DNA of 49,354 nucleotides from an uncultured Cellvibrio sp. (GCA_946481735.1 CAMLOU010000007.1:1-49354), one strand, 5' to 3'; positions 26,591-37,551 are shown, numbered from the stretch's first letter. Numbers and translations: made by a program. The notes: generated by a model not told the origin, from the sequence alone.

Positions 26591-27970
26591 TCCATGTCCG
26601 TCCGGAGGCGTGCCGCGTTCGCGGCGTTTAAAAATCGTGCTGATCGCAATCAATAACAACAAGCCGGGAATCACCATCACCGCCGTGATAACAAAAAATA
26701 GCGCCCAGTTGCCGCCCAGGCTATCCACCATTTGCCCGCTGAATGACGACAGTGACGTGCGCCCCAAACTGCCCAGCGAGGCCAGCAAGGCATATTGTGA
26801 TGCGGAAAAAGCGCGGCCACTCAACCAACTGATAAACGATACAAATGCTACCGATGAAAATGCGGAAGTGAAGTTATCCACCAGAATCGTGGCCAGAAAT
26901 AAGGTCTCACTGGGCCCGGTAATCGCGATCCAGGCGAACATCAAATTACTCGCCGCCATGGTTGCGCCACCGATAAACAAGCCGCGCACAATGCCGTAAC
27001 GAATATTGATCGCGCTGCCGATCAGCGTGAAGATGATCGTCATAATCCAGCCTACCATCTTGGAATATTCGGCAATTTGTTCGTTGCTGAAACCGACTTC
27101 GCGATAAAACTGGATCGACATCCGCCCGAGAAAGGCTTCGCCGATTTTAAAGAAAAACACAAACACCAGAATCATGCAGGCGAGTTGCCACCCGTTGCGC
27201 CGAAAAAATTCAGCGAAGGGTTCGATGATGGTCACGGAAATCCGCGCTACCACCCGCTGCCACCAACCGGTGTGCGAGAAGGCGTGCAGATATTTTTCTT
27301 CTGCCATTTTTTGCAAGGTTTCGCGCTGGGTTTGCGGCTCTCTGACAATAGCAGTAAAGACCATCATCAGGCCCATTATCGCTGCCATCACCAGATAAAC
27401 ATTGGACCAGCCAATCACGTCCGCGTAATGAAACGCGATATAACCCGGCAACGAATAACCGGTCCACCAACCAATCACACTCATGGCCGACGCCGGCGGC
27501 AAGCGCTCTTTATCATCGCCGATGATGTCGATACGGTAAGCGTCGATCGCCACATCCTGAGTGGCGGAAAATGTCGTCAGCGCCAGTGCCAACAAGGACG
27601 TCCATAACAAACTGAGCGCTGGATTGGTAAACGCGATACCAACGGTTGCGCAAAGCATCAAGCCTTGCATCAACATAATCCAGCCGCGCCGCTGCCCGAG
27701 CCGCTGGCAAAAAAACGGCAATTTAATGCGGTCGAGTAAGGGCGCCCATAAAAAATTAATTGCGTAAACGAATGTCACGGAACCAAAGTAACCGATGGCG
27801 GAGCGAGACAATCCTGAATCACTCAGCCAACCACTCATGCATGAAAGCACCAATACCCAAGGAAAGCCTGACGAACACCCCAACAGGAAGATGTACAACA
27901 GACGAATGTCACGATAAGAGTTAAACGCCTGACGCCAGCTTTGGACTTTGCCGTCCACACGATTAAACAT
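26564..27970 (-). CDS. ampG: AmpG family muropeptide permease
   Basis: Major-facilitator transporter that brings GlcNAc-anhydroMurNAc peptides back from the periplasm. Early helices carry LLGCSSGFPWVLVLSCMSGWLSDSGLSRSAIGYF, then the AmpG block TFSATQDVAIDAYRIDII (near residues 141-158). About twelve helices follow, with ETLFLATILVDNFTSAFSSVAFVSF in the C-terminal half. The ATG at 27970 gives 468 residues; the frame opens four codons earlier at a TTG. Its function fits AmpD and AmpE encoded 1.5 kb away, with yajQ in between. Confidence 0.93.
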   Translation of the reverse strand: MFNRVDGKVQSWRQAFNSYRDIRLLYIFLLGCSSGFPWVLVLSCMSGWLSDSGLSRSAIGYFGSVTFVYAINFLWAPLLDRIKLPFFCQRLGQRRGWIMLMQGLMLCATVGIAFTNPALSLLWTSLLALALTTFSATQDVAIDAYRIDIIGDDKERLPPASAMSVIGWWTGYSLPGYIAFHYADVIGWSNVYLVMAAIMGLMMVFTAIVREPQTQRETLQKMAEEKYLHAFSHTGWWQRVVARISVTIIEPFAEFFRRNGWQLACMILVFVFFFKIGEAFLGRMSIQFYREVGFSNEQIAEYSKMVGWIMTIIFTLIGSAINIRYGIVRGLFIGGATMAASNLMFAWIAITGPSETLFLATILVDNFTSAFSSVAFVSFISWLSGRAFSASQYALLASLGSLGRTSLSSFSGQMVDSLGGNWALFFVITAVMVIPGLLLLIAISTIFKRRERGTPPDGHGSNVPSEPQ

Positions 27971-27982
27971 AAAGAATCTCAA

Positions 27983-28092
27983 GTAGGTCGGATTAGCGCA
28001 GCGTAATCCGACGCCGTTACCAAAAGTATGAGCGTCTGAGAGAGTGTTTGAAAATTATTGATGTCGGATTACGCTGCGCTAATCCGACCTAC
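27983..28092. repeat. Long inverted repeat between ampG and yajQ
   Basis: A 30-nt sequence, GTAGGTCGGATTAGCG... (27983-28012), is repeated exactly in inverted orientation at 28063-28092, with 50 nt between. Each arm is itself an imperfect palindrome (GTCGGATTA...TAATCCGAC). It lies immediately upstream of ampG and downstream of yajQ, both minus strand. It resembles repeats of the GTAGGTCGGATTA type that I recall as widespread in gammaproteobacteria; it may end the yajQ transcript. Confidence 0.85.
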
Positions 28093-28107
28093 ATTGTGCA
28101 ATAAAGA

Positions 28108-28590
28108 TTAATCGCGGAAGTTGGTGTATTGCAGCGGCATTTCAATGTCCGCAGCGCGCAGCATGGCGATACATTCTTGCAGGTCATCGCGCTTCTTGCC
28201 GGTTACACGCACCTGGTCGCCCTGAATCTGCGCCTGCACTTTCATCTTGGCATCCTTGATCATCTTGACAATCTTCCTGCTCAGGTCTGAATCCAGGCCA
28301 GTGCGCACGATAATTTCCTGCTTGACTTGCTTGCCAGAACTTTTTACATCTTTGATTTCCAGACAGGCAATATCAATCTGGTTTTTATGCAGGGCACCTT
28401 TCAGTACATCCAGCATTTGTTCCAGTTGAAACTCTACATCGGCAGTCATGGTGACTTCGTAGTCTTTGCGTTCGAAACTGGCACCCACACCTTTAAAATC
28501 GTACCGAGTGGTGATGAGGCGGTTGGACTGATCCACCGCGTTGGTGAGTGCATGTTTATCAACTTCGGAAACTATGTCAAAAGACGGCAT
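28108..28590 (-). CDS. yajQ: YajQ family nucleotide-binding protein
   Basis: Cytoplasmic 160-residue protein with the YajQ pattern: [24 protein letters not shown] at the start, TRYDFKGV, and the C-terminal [21 protein letters not shown]...PLQYTNFRD. YajQ proteins bind nucleotides, and a Xanthomonas member binds cyclic di-GMP; the role in this organism is not evident. Single gene between the inverted repeat and ampE. Confidence 0.96.
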   Translation of the reverse strand: MPSFDIVSEVDKHALTNAVDQSNRLITTRYDFKGVGASFERKDYEVTMTADVEFQLEQMLDVLKGALHKNQIDIACLEIKDVKSSGKQVKQEIIVRTGLDSDLSRKIVKMIKDAKMKVQAQIQGDQVRVTGKKRDDLQECIAMLRAADIEMPLQYTNFRD

Positions 28591-28629
28591 AAAAACCTCA
28601 AACGTGTTAACAAATAAATCATTCAGTGG

Positions 28630-29541
28630 CTATAAGACCAGCGTTATCAGGGCGAGCACACAGACCCATAACAACAGCGCGCGCGAAAACAGCGGCACAC
28701 TGCTTTTAATCAGCGACAACGAATACACCGGCTCATTAGGCGTTACTGTGGGTTCACTGTCATTGGTATCACAATTCCCCAGCAGTGGATCATCGACACC
28801 CAAAGCACCGCGCAGGCTGTTGTTCAACAAAGTCATGGATGAATGCTTTACATCCAGCAACCGCGCCTGCCAACAGCGATAGCAGGTTTCAAAATTCCCC
28901 ACCAGCGCCCAGGTTAAACCTATCACACGGACCGCTGGCCACTCCATCAACCACAACCAGCGCGCTGCTAAACGACCATGGCTCGTTGTAACCGTTTCGC
29001 GTTCGCGGTAGATCACACTGAGGCGATACAGCAAGGCACCCACGGCACCGAGGATAAAAAACCAGAACAGGACGGCAAACATCCGCTCAAATCCGCGATA
29101 GCTGATGACCCGTAAGGTTTCACTGTGCAACATGGGCCAGCTTTCCACATCTGGGCAGGGCTCTTCCGAGCCGGCACCACCACGTAGCTCATCGGTTAGC
29201 CGGCTTGCCATCACATTGTCACCCCGCTCACTGGCAGCAATATAGGCCTTCACTTCCGTTGAAAAATTCCCGCGTCCCAAGCTGTAAAGCAGCACCGGCA
29301 CGTACAGAAAAAACAACCAGTTGACCGACAAGAGCACAGCGATAACGTAAACAAGCAACGCCAATATCAGCGAGGGTATCAGCAGGCTCAGGGTTACATG
29401 AAGCAGCGGCGAACTGCCGATCACAGCGAGGTTTTTTAGTGAATCCGCCAAACGGATAAACCAGGCGTCGTATTGCAAGGGCGCGCCTGAACCCCACCAC
29501 TGCACCAACAGCAAAACCACAACCAAACTGAGGAAGATCAT
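28630..29541 (-). CDS. ampE: AmpE-like inner membrane protein
   Basis: A 303-residue membrane protein with helices near the N-terminus (about 1-20, 36-90) and further ones near 170-190 and the C-terminus. The sequence LPVLLYSLGRGNF... region and ERMFAVLFWFFILGAVGALLYRL are typical of AmpE. It starts within the last codons of ampD (overlap of 4 nt, ATGA), so translation is coupled. AmpE is proposed to take part in sensing for beta-lactamase induction and is related to CobD/CbiB-like proteins; the exact function is unknown. Confidence 0.92.
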   Translation of the reverse strand: MIFLSLVVVLLLVQWWGSGAPLQYDAWFIRLADSLKNLAVIGSSPLLHVTLSLLIPSLILALLVYVIAVLLSVNWLFFLYVPVLLYSLGRGNFSTEVKAYIAASERGDNVMASRLTDELRGGAGSEEPCPDVESWPMLHSETLRVISYRGFERMFAVLFWFFILGAVGALLYRLSVIYRERETVTTSHGRLAARWLWLMEWPAVRVIGLTWALVGNFETCYRCWQARLLDVKHSSMTLLNNSLRGALGVDDPLLGNCDTNDSEPTVTPNEPVYSLSLIKSSVPLFSRALLLWVCVLALITLVL

Positions 29542-30140
29542 AAAGTCCCTGCCGCCAATAGTTGATGATAGTGCGCCCAGTCAAACGCGGCGCCCGGGTC
29601 CGTTTTGCGGCCCGGCGCTATGTGCGCATGGCCGGTGATGCGCTCAAGGGTTATTGCCGGATACGCATTCAATAAACATCGAGTGACCTCAGCGAGCGCC
29701 AGATATTGTGCATCAGTGTAGGCAATATCATCCGTGCCTTCCAACTCAATACCGATACTGTAATCGTTGCAATCTGCTACCCCCGCAAAGCTGGAGGCGC
29801 CCGCATGCCAGGCCCGTTGGTCAAACGCCACAAACTGGGTGATCAAACCGGTGCGCGCGATAAACAGATGAGCGGATACCTTGAGGTCAGCGATAGTGGC
29901 GAAATAAGGATGCTGCTCGGGGTTCAATTGATTAACGAAAAAGGCTTCCACACAGCCGGTACCAAACTGGCCGGGCGGCAAGCTGATGTTATGGATAACC
30001 AACAAGCTGATAGCCACATTTGCCGGGCGCTGATTGAAGTTGGGCGAGGGACAATGCCGCACGCCTTGCAACCAGCCATTGAGGATAGTGTGTGCCAAAA
30101 GGAGGTCCGCCTGCTGTTCTCGGAAGGCGACATGATACAT
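29538..30140 (-). CDS. ampD: 1,6-anhydro-N-acetylmuramoyl-L-alanine amidase AmpD
   Basis: Cytoplasmic zinc amidase that removes the peptide from imported anhydroMurNAc peptides. GVRHCPSPNFNQRP, LLVIHNISLPPGQFG (zinc His), WHAGASSFAG, NDYSIGIELEG and ITGHAHIAPGRKTDPGAAFDW (zinc His, catalytic Lys and zinc Asp) are present. At 200 residues it has about 15 residues more at the N-terminus than typical homologues. The ATG at 30140 has a weak ribosome site, so a downstream alternative start is possible. Confidence 0.96.
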   Translation of the reverse strand: MYHVAFREQQADLLLAHTILNGWLQGVRHCPSPNFNQRPANVAISLLVIHNISLPPGQFGTGCVEAFFVNQLNPEQHPYFATIADLKVSAHLFIARTGLITQFVAFDQRAWHAGASSFAGVADCNDYSIGIELEGTDDIAYTDAQYLALAEVTRCLLNAYPAITLERITGHAHIAPGRKTDPGAAFDWAHYHQLLAAGTL

Positions 30141-30220
30141 GGGCGGGTAAGAAAGAGGCTACCAAGGAGCGAGTGGCACCCACCGAAACGGCTGGACCGT
30201 TCCGGTGGGCAAGGGGAATA

Positions 30221-32755
30221 TCAATTGGCTGGCCGACCCTGACGCAGGTTTCCGATAACGGCCTCCAGGGCGCGATCAAACAACATGCCATCATCCAGCA
30301 CGCGCAAGCGGCCAGACTTCATCGCCAGCGCCAGGCTGTTGCGGGTTTCCTCCGCCACCTTCATACCGGAACGGTTAACGAAGATGTACTTGCCAGTGGG
30401 ACGGATGATCGCCGCCAAACGGCAACGGAATTTCTGACCACCGTCACCGGCCATCTCGAACCAGCTGCCCTGGGTGATATTGGCTACCAGGGATAGATGC
30501 TGGTCACCTTCCGGCAACTGCTCTTCGGCATCCTGTGACATCACCACAAAAGGCTGTGCGGCGTTGACGGTTTCCGCCACGGTGGGACTGGCCGCCCCGG
30601 TTTTTGCTGCGTCTGCCCGCGGTGCATCAGCGGTGCCAGATTGCGTAGTTGTGGGTTGCGTTACTGTAGCGGCAACAGGTTTTGCAACTTCTGGCTGCTC
30701 AACGGCGGGTGCTGCCGTGGCGACCGGGACTTCAACAACCGGCTGGTTCGCAGCCACTTTATCGGGTGATGCAACCGTGGCTGGCTTGGCCGGGGTTGCT
30801 GTTTTTGCTACCTCTGCCTGACCTGCCGGGGCTTGGGCTTTCGGAGCTGGCGCCTCCGGTGCCTTGGGTGTCGGCACCGCCACAGGTACAGCTTCGCCGC
30901 GCAAGCGCGCCAGGTGCAAGCCTTCCAGTTGTTTAAATAAGTGCGTGGCATCAAATGGATTGTAGGAAATACTTTCCAGCCCTTGCCGCAACTGTTGCAG
31001 CAACACCGGAACCAGCTTCAACAAACGCTGCCGGTTATCTTTATCCATGGGCGCGCACAGGCTCCACACCAGTTGTTGGGCGGTGCTGATCTTGGATTGC
31101 CACTCTTCGCTGTCGGTACCGTTTTTCAGGCAGGTAATAAACATCACATTGGCCCAGGCATCGCGCAGCAATTTGACTGCGGCAGCGGGCAAGTTCTGTT
31201 TGCCGATAATCGCATTGAGCGCTGTATCCACATCAGCACGAGCGCGTTCGGATTTGGCTTTACCGTCTTCCGCATCGATAGTGCGCTGCTCAAGAATCTG
31301 CGCGCGCCGTTTTTCTTTATCGAGGTACGCACGGAAGTCATTCAGCAGGCTGTTGAAGATGGACATGTCAGCCTCAAAGTCTGACAACACACTTTGCACC
31401 ACCTCTTCCATCTTGCTGAACAGATTGTCTTTGCGCTGATTTTCGTCACTGCTTTCCTGCCAGCCCAGCGCCGCCGTGGCCAGTTCGTTCAACAGCCGGC
31501 GAGCCGGGTGGCCACCTTTGCTGAAGAAGGATTTATCGGCGATGGCGACCTTGATCATCGGAATCTGCAAGCGTCCCAGCAGCACTTTCATCGGCGCAGC
31601 AAGGTTGCGGTCATCCAGGATAAATTCAAACATCATGCTCACCAGGTTGATCACGTCATCGTCAACCTGATTGATGTTCTGCGGTTTTTGCTCCTGGCTT
31701 TTCAGTAGATCTTTCAGCATCTCCCGGACATTAACGGGCGCTGCATTGGCATAATTCATACCGCCGGACGACGTCATGCTGCGTTGCTGAGCCTGGGACA
31801 GGATATTGATTAACTCCTGGCTCGCCAGCTCTTCACCGGTGGGTCGTTGCGCGGGCGCCGCATTACGCGTACCCAACAAGTCGCGCAGGGTATGCAACAC
31901 CTGGTTGGTTTGCTCGTCATAGCCGGCACCGCCTGCGTAGTTGGCCTGCCCTGATGGCGCCGTACTGCCGTGAGCCGCACCGGCGCCCGCCCCGTAGGGA
32001 CTCTCCGGTGCAGTCGTGGTGGGTTTTCTGGGTTTGGTGCCCTGCTTCAACGACGGCAGGATATTCGCTTCGATCAGTTGCTGGTTAAGCGCCTGGAACA
32101 ATCCGCCCAGTTTGGCCATCACCAGATTATCGAAGAGTTTGAACAGCACCAGCTTCGCCTTGACATCAATGCGTACGGCCTTGGTCGCATCGGTAAAGGC
32201 GTTGCAGATGACATCGACCCCCAAGGGATTATTCTTTTGATACACCTTGACCGGCACCAGATGATCGATGCGCAAGGTCAGGTGTTGAATCGCTTCGGCA
32301 AACTGATCGTTCGCCTTGTTGATCATGCCCTCGGTGGCCACCATTTCTTCCAGCTCGTCATTTTTGACCAATGACAGCTCGTCGAGGGAGAATTCTTTTT
32401 CTTCAGCGCGGGATGCATCGCGATAAGCATAAGGATCAAGTAACTGCGCAAAACCAATATCGATACTGCGAAAAAATGCCGCTTCGATAGCGCGACGACG
32501 GATACGCACTTCGCGCATGGAATCAAAATAGAGGTTTTGCTCGTGGTTGTTGGTGGCCTTATCGGCCAGTTCAAACAAGGCGTCATCGGCCCGATCAAAC
32601 AACTCACGCAACATCACCTGCAATTGCTGGCGCGCTTTATCGCGCAACGCGTGCATGGAAGCCGGCAGGCGCGTTAACGCCACATGCGGCGCTGCATTAC
32701 GCTCCGGATTCAATTGCACGACCTTGTTCTGATCAGATTTGATGGACTCGGACAT
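30221..32755 (-). CDS. DUF1631 family protein
   Basis: Large cytoplasmic protein of about 844 residues. The N-terminal part is helical and charged (LRELFDRADDALFELADKATNN); further blocks are FWVLLGR-like LAAPMKVLLGRLQIPMIKVA and LFSKMEEVVQSVLSDFE. A low-complexity Ala/Pro/Lys/Val stretch (about 635-760) links to a C-terminal PilZ-like domain (QGSWFEMAGDGGQKFRCRLA, IFVNRSGMK). Functions of the family are unknown. In Pseudomonas a DUF1631 gene lies between ampD and nadC as here. The ATG at 32755 gives the conserved start MSESIKSDQNK; the frame extends to 32827. Confidence 0.9.
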   Translation of the reverse strand: MSESIKSDQNKVVQLNPERNAAPHVALTRLPASMHALRDKARQQLQVMLRELFDRADDALFELADKATNNHEQNLYFDSMREVRIRRRAIEAAFFRSIDIGFAQLLDPYAYRDASRAEEKEFSLDELSLVKNDELEEMVATEGMINKANDQFAEAIQHLTLRIDHLVPVKVYQKNNPLGVDVICNAFTDATKAVRIDVKAKLVLFKLFDNLVMAKLGGLFQALNQQLIEANILPSLKQGTKPRKPTTTAPESPYGAGAGAAHGSTAPSGQANYAGGAGYDEQTNQVLHTLRDLLGTRNAAPAQRPTGEELASQELINILSQAQQRSMTSSGGMNYANAAPVNVREMLKDLLKSQEQKPQNINQVDDDVINLVSMMFEFILDDRNLAAPMKVLLGRLQIPMIKVAIADKSFFSKGGHPARRLLNELATAALGWQESSDENQRKDNLFSKMEEVVQSVLSDFEADMSIFNSLLNDFRAYLDKEKRRAQILEQRTIDAEDGKAKSERARADVDTALNAIIGKQNLPAAAVKLLRDAWANVMFITCLKNGTDSEEWQSKISTAQQLVWSLCAPMDKDNRQRLLKLVPVLLQQLRQGLESISYNPFDATHLFKQLEGLHLARLRGEAVPVAVPTPKAPEAPAPKAQAPAGQAEVAKTATPAKPATVASPDKVAANQPVVEVPVATAAPAVEQPEVAKPVAATVTQPTTTQSGTADAPRADAAKTGAASPTVAETVNAAQPFVVMSQDAEEQLPEGDQHLSLVANITQGSWFEMAGDGGQKFRCRLAAIIRPTGKYIFVNRSGMKVAEETRNSLALAMKSGRLRVLDDGMLFDRALEAVIGNLRQGRPAN

Positions 32756-34157
<1,402 letters not shown>

Positions 34158-34167
34158 AACCTGATCG

Positions 34168-34202
34168 TAGGTCGGCTTAGCAGCGAAGCTGCGTAAGCCG
34201 AC
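34168..34202. repeat. Palindromic repeat after nadC
   Basis: GTAGGTCGGCTTAGCAGC with GCTGCGTAAGCCGAC forms one hairpin (34171-34202) with a GAA loop. It is a diverged single unit of the GTAGGTCGGATTA repeat at 28.0 kb. No T-run follows. Confidence 0.7.
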
Positions 34203-34378
34203 GTGACTACTCTCAGCAACTCTGATCATCAACCAACGAAAAAGGAAAACCCTTTATAACCTATGATGCCCAGCTATCGCTCTGCTTGCGGTGTCCACGC
34301 CCCCCATAATGATCATCTTCAATAACTACGTTTAATGTGTCCCGCACTTGAAACCCGCCTCAACTAAACTCGATAATA

Positions 34379-35491
34379 TTATTTAATTACTTTCTTGATA
34401 TGTCTTTCAAAATGTATTGCAAATTCATACCAATCCTGAATAGAAAGCTGTGGCATTTGAGGACATTCCAACTGTGCTATTAACTTATCCACCATATCAA
34501 CAACTGACCCCGATTTGTATAAACAAGCAGGGGTATCCCCCAATAATTCACCGAGCGCCCCAACGTTAGAGGCGACAACAGGTAAATCACATGCGAGCAT
34601 TTCATAGGCTTTCTGGGGAAAACAATAACGACCAAAAGGCGTATCGGGAATACAAATAACCCCAACATCAAGCGCGCAAAATAATTGTGCGATCTTTGCA
34701 TGTGAAAGCATCCCCAATTGATGAACCCGATTCCCCTCAGGGACTGCGATATCCTTGCTTAAAGGACCAGCAAGTACCAAATGAAGCTCCGGCCATTGTT
34801 CCTCCAATACCCGCCAAGCATTATATAGTTCACCAATTCCTTTTAACTTTGACAATGCGCCCGCCGTTCCTATTAACTTGGCATCAACAGGTAACCCAAG
34901 GGCTTCGCGCGCCGCCATTTTTTTGGCAGGATGAAAGATGGTTTTGTCCACCGTACTTGGCAATGCAATCACCTTGCCCATCGGAGAATATGTCTCTATT
35001 ACATAATCACGTAACGGAGCACTGGTTGCAGTAATAATAGCTGCCTGCGAAGCTGCATATCGCAAGCCAGCAACAAACCCTGGAATCCTGGCTTGGCCAA
35101 AACTCTCAAAATTATCGTAAAGGTCTACCGCATAAGGCACAGACAGCTGCCTTGCTAACCAATGAGCTAATACAATATGAGGAATATCTGAAGCACCGAT
35201 AATAATATCTGGCTTGAAAGATTTAAGTTCTTTCAGTAAGTAACGGGGATAAGAAAAAAATGTAGTATGGCACCATCCTGTATTGCGGGACTTCCACTGC
35301 AAAAGACCTTTGCCATCGGGTAAGTCGTGATTCCATTGACCGTCGTCATGTTCTTGGTAACTGAGACAAAAGCCAGCCACCTCATGCCCCAACAATGCCA
35401 ATCCGTGGGGGATTTCATATAAGCGGCCATATCGATCCGCTATTACATCCTTGTTCATGTATCTACGCTTACAAAGAAAAGCGATTTTCAT
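34379..35491 (-). CDS. Glycosyltransferase, GT4-like
   Basis: Retaining glycosyltransferase of the GT-B fold, 370 residues. The N-terminus MKIAFLCKRRYMNKDVIADRYGRLYEIPHGLALLGHEV and the C-terminal part LGMLSHAKIAQLFCALDVGVICIPDTPFGRYCFPQKAYEMLACDLPVVASNVGALGEL are typical; the conserved Glu-x7-Glu region reads as FPQKAYEML. No membrane segment is seen. It begins 3 nt after glf and is the last gene of the minus-strand cluster. The donor and acceptor are unknown. No terminator is recognisable downstream. Confidence 0.88.
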   Translation of the reverse strand: MKIAFLCKRRYMNKDVIADRYGRLYEIPHGLALLGHEVAGFCLSYQEHDDGQWNHDLPDGKGLLQWKSRNTGWCHTTFFSYPRYLLKELKSFKPDIIIGASDIPHIVLAHWLARQLSVPYAVDLYDNFESFGQARIPGFVAGLRYAASQAAIITATSAPLRDYVIETYSPMGKVIALPSTVDKTIFHPAKKMAAREALGLPVDAKLIGTAGALSKLKGIGELYNAWRVLEEQWPELHLVLAGPLSKDIAVPEGNRVHQLGMLSHAKIAQLFCALDVGVICIPDTPFGRYCFPQKAYEMLACDLPVVASNVGALGELLGDTPACLYKSGSVVDMVDKLIAQLECPQMPQLSIQDWYEFAIHFERHIKKVIK

Positions 35492-35494
35492 GGC

Positions 35495-36589
35495 TTAACC
35501 AACTAACCGCTTGGCAGCCGCCAAAGCTGCACCGACAACCTGATCCATGTTGTAGTAACGATATTCGGCCAAGCGACCCACAAAAGTTACATCAGGCTCA
35601 CCTTTAGCCAGCTGTTCATAACGTTTAAATAGCGCTTCGTTTTCAGAGCGAGGCACAGGATAGTAAGGTTCACCTTCTGCCATAGGATATTCCCTTACAA
35701 TAGAAGTGCCACTGTGCAACTGTCCCGTTAAATGTTTAAATTCTGTAATGCGAGTAAAAGCATTCTCATTGGGATAATTTACTGTTCCAACTTCTTGATA
35801 AAACGCAGTAGCAGAAATATGCTCATGCTCGAAACGCAAAGATCTGTATTCCAGCGGGCCATAGCAATAATCAAAATAAGCATCTATTGGTCCGGTATAA
35901 ACTATGCGGGGAGCCTTTACCTTATGGCGAACACTCTCGAAACTAATTCCAAGTTCCAGCTCGACAAGTGGATGATCCAAAATAGCCTCAAACATTTTCG
36001 TGTATCCATGCAAAGGCATAACCTGGAAAGTATCCGTAAAATAACGATCATCCGTATTGGTGCGAACAGGGATTCGAGCAGCAACGCCAGCCTTTAATTC
36101 TGATGGATCAAGCCCCCATTGCTTGCGGGTATAATTTAAAAAAAACTTTTCATATAGATCTCGCCCGACGGAATTCAAAACCACATCTTCACTCGTTGTC
36201 ACGGGGTTCCGAGGTTCGCGAACATTCTCAAAAAATTTTGCTGCACCATCTTCATCCAAATTAAGACCATACAATTTATTTAGCGTATCGAGATTTATTG
36301 GGAAAGGATACAACTCATTATTGATAGCGCTCCGCACTCTGTGCTCATAAAAACGCCATTCAGTGAAACGAGAGAGATATTGAAATATCCTCTCTCCATT
36401 TGTGTGAAAAATATGAGGGCCATAGCGATGAATAAGTACGCCATGCATATCAAGCTCATCATACGCATTACCACCAACGTGTGAGCGCTTATCTATAATT
36501 AAAACTTTATGTCCGGCATCAGCAAGCTCCCGAGCAACTATGCTCCCAGCAAAACCTGCCCCGACGACTAGAAACTCGACATCAGACAT
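35495..36589 (-). CDS. glf: UDP-galactopyranose mutase
   Basis: Flavoenzyme that converts UDP-galactopyranose to UDP-galactofuranose. The FAD-binding start is VGAGFAGSIVARELADAGHKVLIIDKRSHVGGNAYDE. Other signatures are IHRYGPHIFHTN, FFLNYTRKQWG, YFTDTFQVMPLHGYTKMFE, TGPIDAYFDYCYGPLEYRSL and FVGRLAEYRYYNMDQVVGAAL. At 364 residues it is full length. It is the clearest sugar-identity clue in the cluster: the glycan should contain galactofuranose. Confidence 0.97.
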   Translation of the reverse strand: MSDVEFLVVGAGFAGSIVARELADAGHKVLIIDKRSHVGGNAYDELDMHGVLIHRYGPHIFHTNGERIFQYLSRFTEWRFYEHRVRSAINNELYPFPINLDTLNKLYGLNLDEDGAAKFFENVREPRNPVTTSEDVVLNSVGRDLYEKFFLNYTRKQWGLDPSELKAGVAARIPVRTNTDDRYFTDTFQVMPLHGYTKMFEAILDHPLVELELGISFESVRHKVKAPRIVYTGPIDAYFDYCYGPLEYRSLRFEHEHISATAFYQEVGTVNYPNENAFTRITEFKHLTGQLHSGTSIVREYPMAEGEPYYPVPRSENEALFKRYEQLAKGEPDVTFVGRLAEYRYYNMDQVVGAALAAAKRLVG

Positions 36590-36613
36590 ATATTTTTATC
36601 TCGAATAAGAACA

Positions 36614-37531
36614 TCATGTATTGATTCCCCATTTATGATGCCGACGTCCTTTACGCCCCAATAATCCGTCTATAAAACCAGCCATAAACGCCCTGATTTG
36701 GCCCCATTTATTTGGCTCATAAATTAAAGTAGCTAATAGGCGAACGAAAGAACCTGGTATGGTTTGTGTTAATATCTTTATCCCAAAATACTTTTTCGCA
36801 ATTAATAATCGATTACGAGTATCGTAGTAACGTTTCCATGGAGCCAATCGAAGACATACCAAGCTACGTCCGGGCAAATGAGCAAGATAGCGATCCGATT
36901 TAGGATGCTCAATGTGACTTTTTCCCGCAATAATAATATTTGCCCCTTGACGCTCAGCCCTCAAACAATATTCAACATCATCAGCAGCTATAAAGTAACC
37001 TGCATCAGGAAGGCCAATTTTCTCAACCAGATGCTGATGAATCATGAAGCCCAGAAAGGGTAACGATTGAACCTTGGCCATATCAGGCACTTCATTCGAT
37101 CTGTCCAATTTTCGTATTTCGTCATCCAGAACTATTGTTGTCCATGCTGTGTCTTGGCCACTGACAGCTAAAGATCCATACACATTGTTTGGATTGTCTG
37201 CAACTTTCATCAACTCCTCCAATGCACCAGGATGTGGTTCCGCATCATCATCCATCATCCACACCCAGTCGCAAACTTTTACAGCGTAGTCTAAGCCAGT
37301 TGCAAATCCGCCCGCCCCTCCCTGATTATCTGGAAGAAAGACAGCCGTTGCATTGGGAAGATGCGAGGGCAACCACTCCTTTAACCATTCAACAGTGCCA
37401 TCTGAAGAGGCATTATCTACGATAAAAATAGCGTCAACTGCTCTGGATTGAGCGGCGATTGCCAGCAAACACTTCTTTAACAGGCTAAGGCGATTATAGG
37501 TCACAACTACAGCAGCAACTGATTCCTGCAT
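36614..37531 (-). CDS. GT2 glycosyltransferase, candidate galactofuranosyltransferase
   Basis: GT-A fold enzyme, 305 residues. N-terminus VAAVVVTYNRLSLLKKCLLAI, the metal motif WMMDDDAEPHPGAL, and FFIAADDVEYCLRAERQG-like YFIAADDVEYCLRA toward the middle. The VTYNR...DNASSDGT and NQGGAGGFATG blocks are those of GlfT/rhamnosyltransferase-type GT2 enzymes, so with glf next to it a galactofuranosyl donor is plausible but not shown. No obvious membrane segment. Tandem with the neighbours at 20-24 nt spacing. Confidence 0.85.
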   Translation of the reverse strand: MQESVAAVVVTYNRLSLLKKCLLAIAAQSRAVDAIFIVDNASSDGTVEWLKEWLPSHLPNATAVFLPDNQGGAGGFATGLDYAVKVCDWVWMMDDDAEPHPGALEELMKVADNPNNVYGSLAVSGQDTAWTTIVLDDEIRKLDRSNEVPDMAKVQSLPFLGFMIHQHLVEKIGLPDAGYFIAADDVEYCLRAERQGANIIIAGKSHIEHPKSDRYLAHLPGRSLVCLRLAPWKRYYDTRNRLLIAKKYFGIKILTQTIPGSFVRLLATLIYEPNKWGQIRAFMAGFIDGLLGRKGRRHHKWGINT

Positions 37532-37551
37532 AATTTACGCTCACGATTAAT

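Noticed and set aside
27077..27607. 176-residue plus-strand frame over ampG
   Set aside because: Antisense to ampG, His- and Gly-rich, no motif.
34203..34378. Possible gene remnant between nadC and the GT4 gene
   Set aside because: No frame with recognisable residues; treated as plain intergenic DNA.
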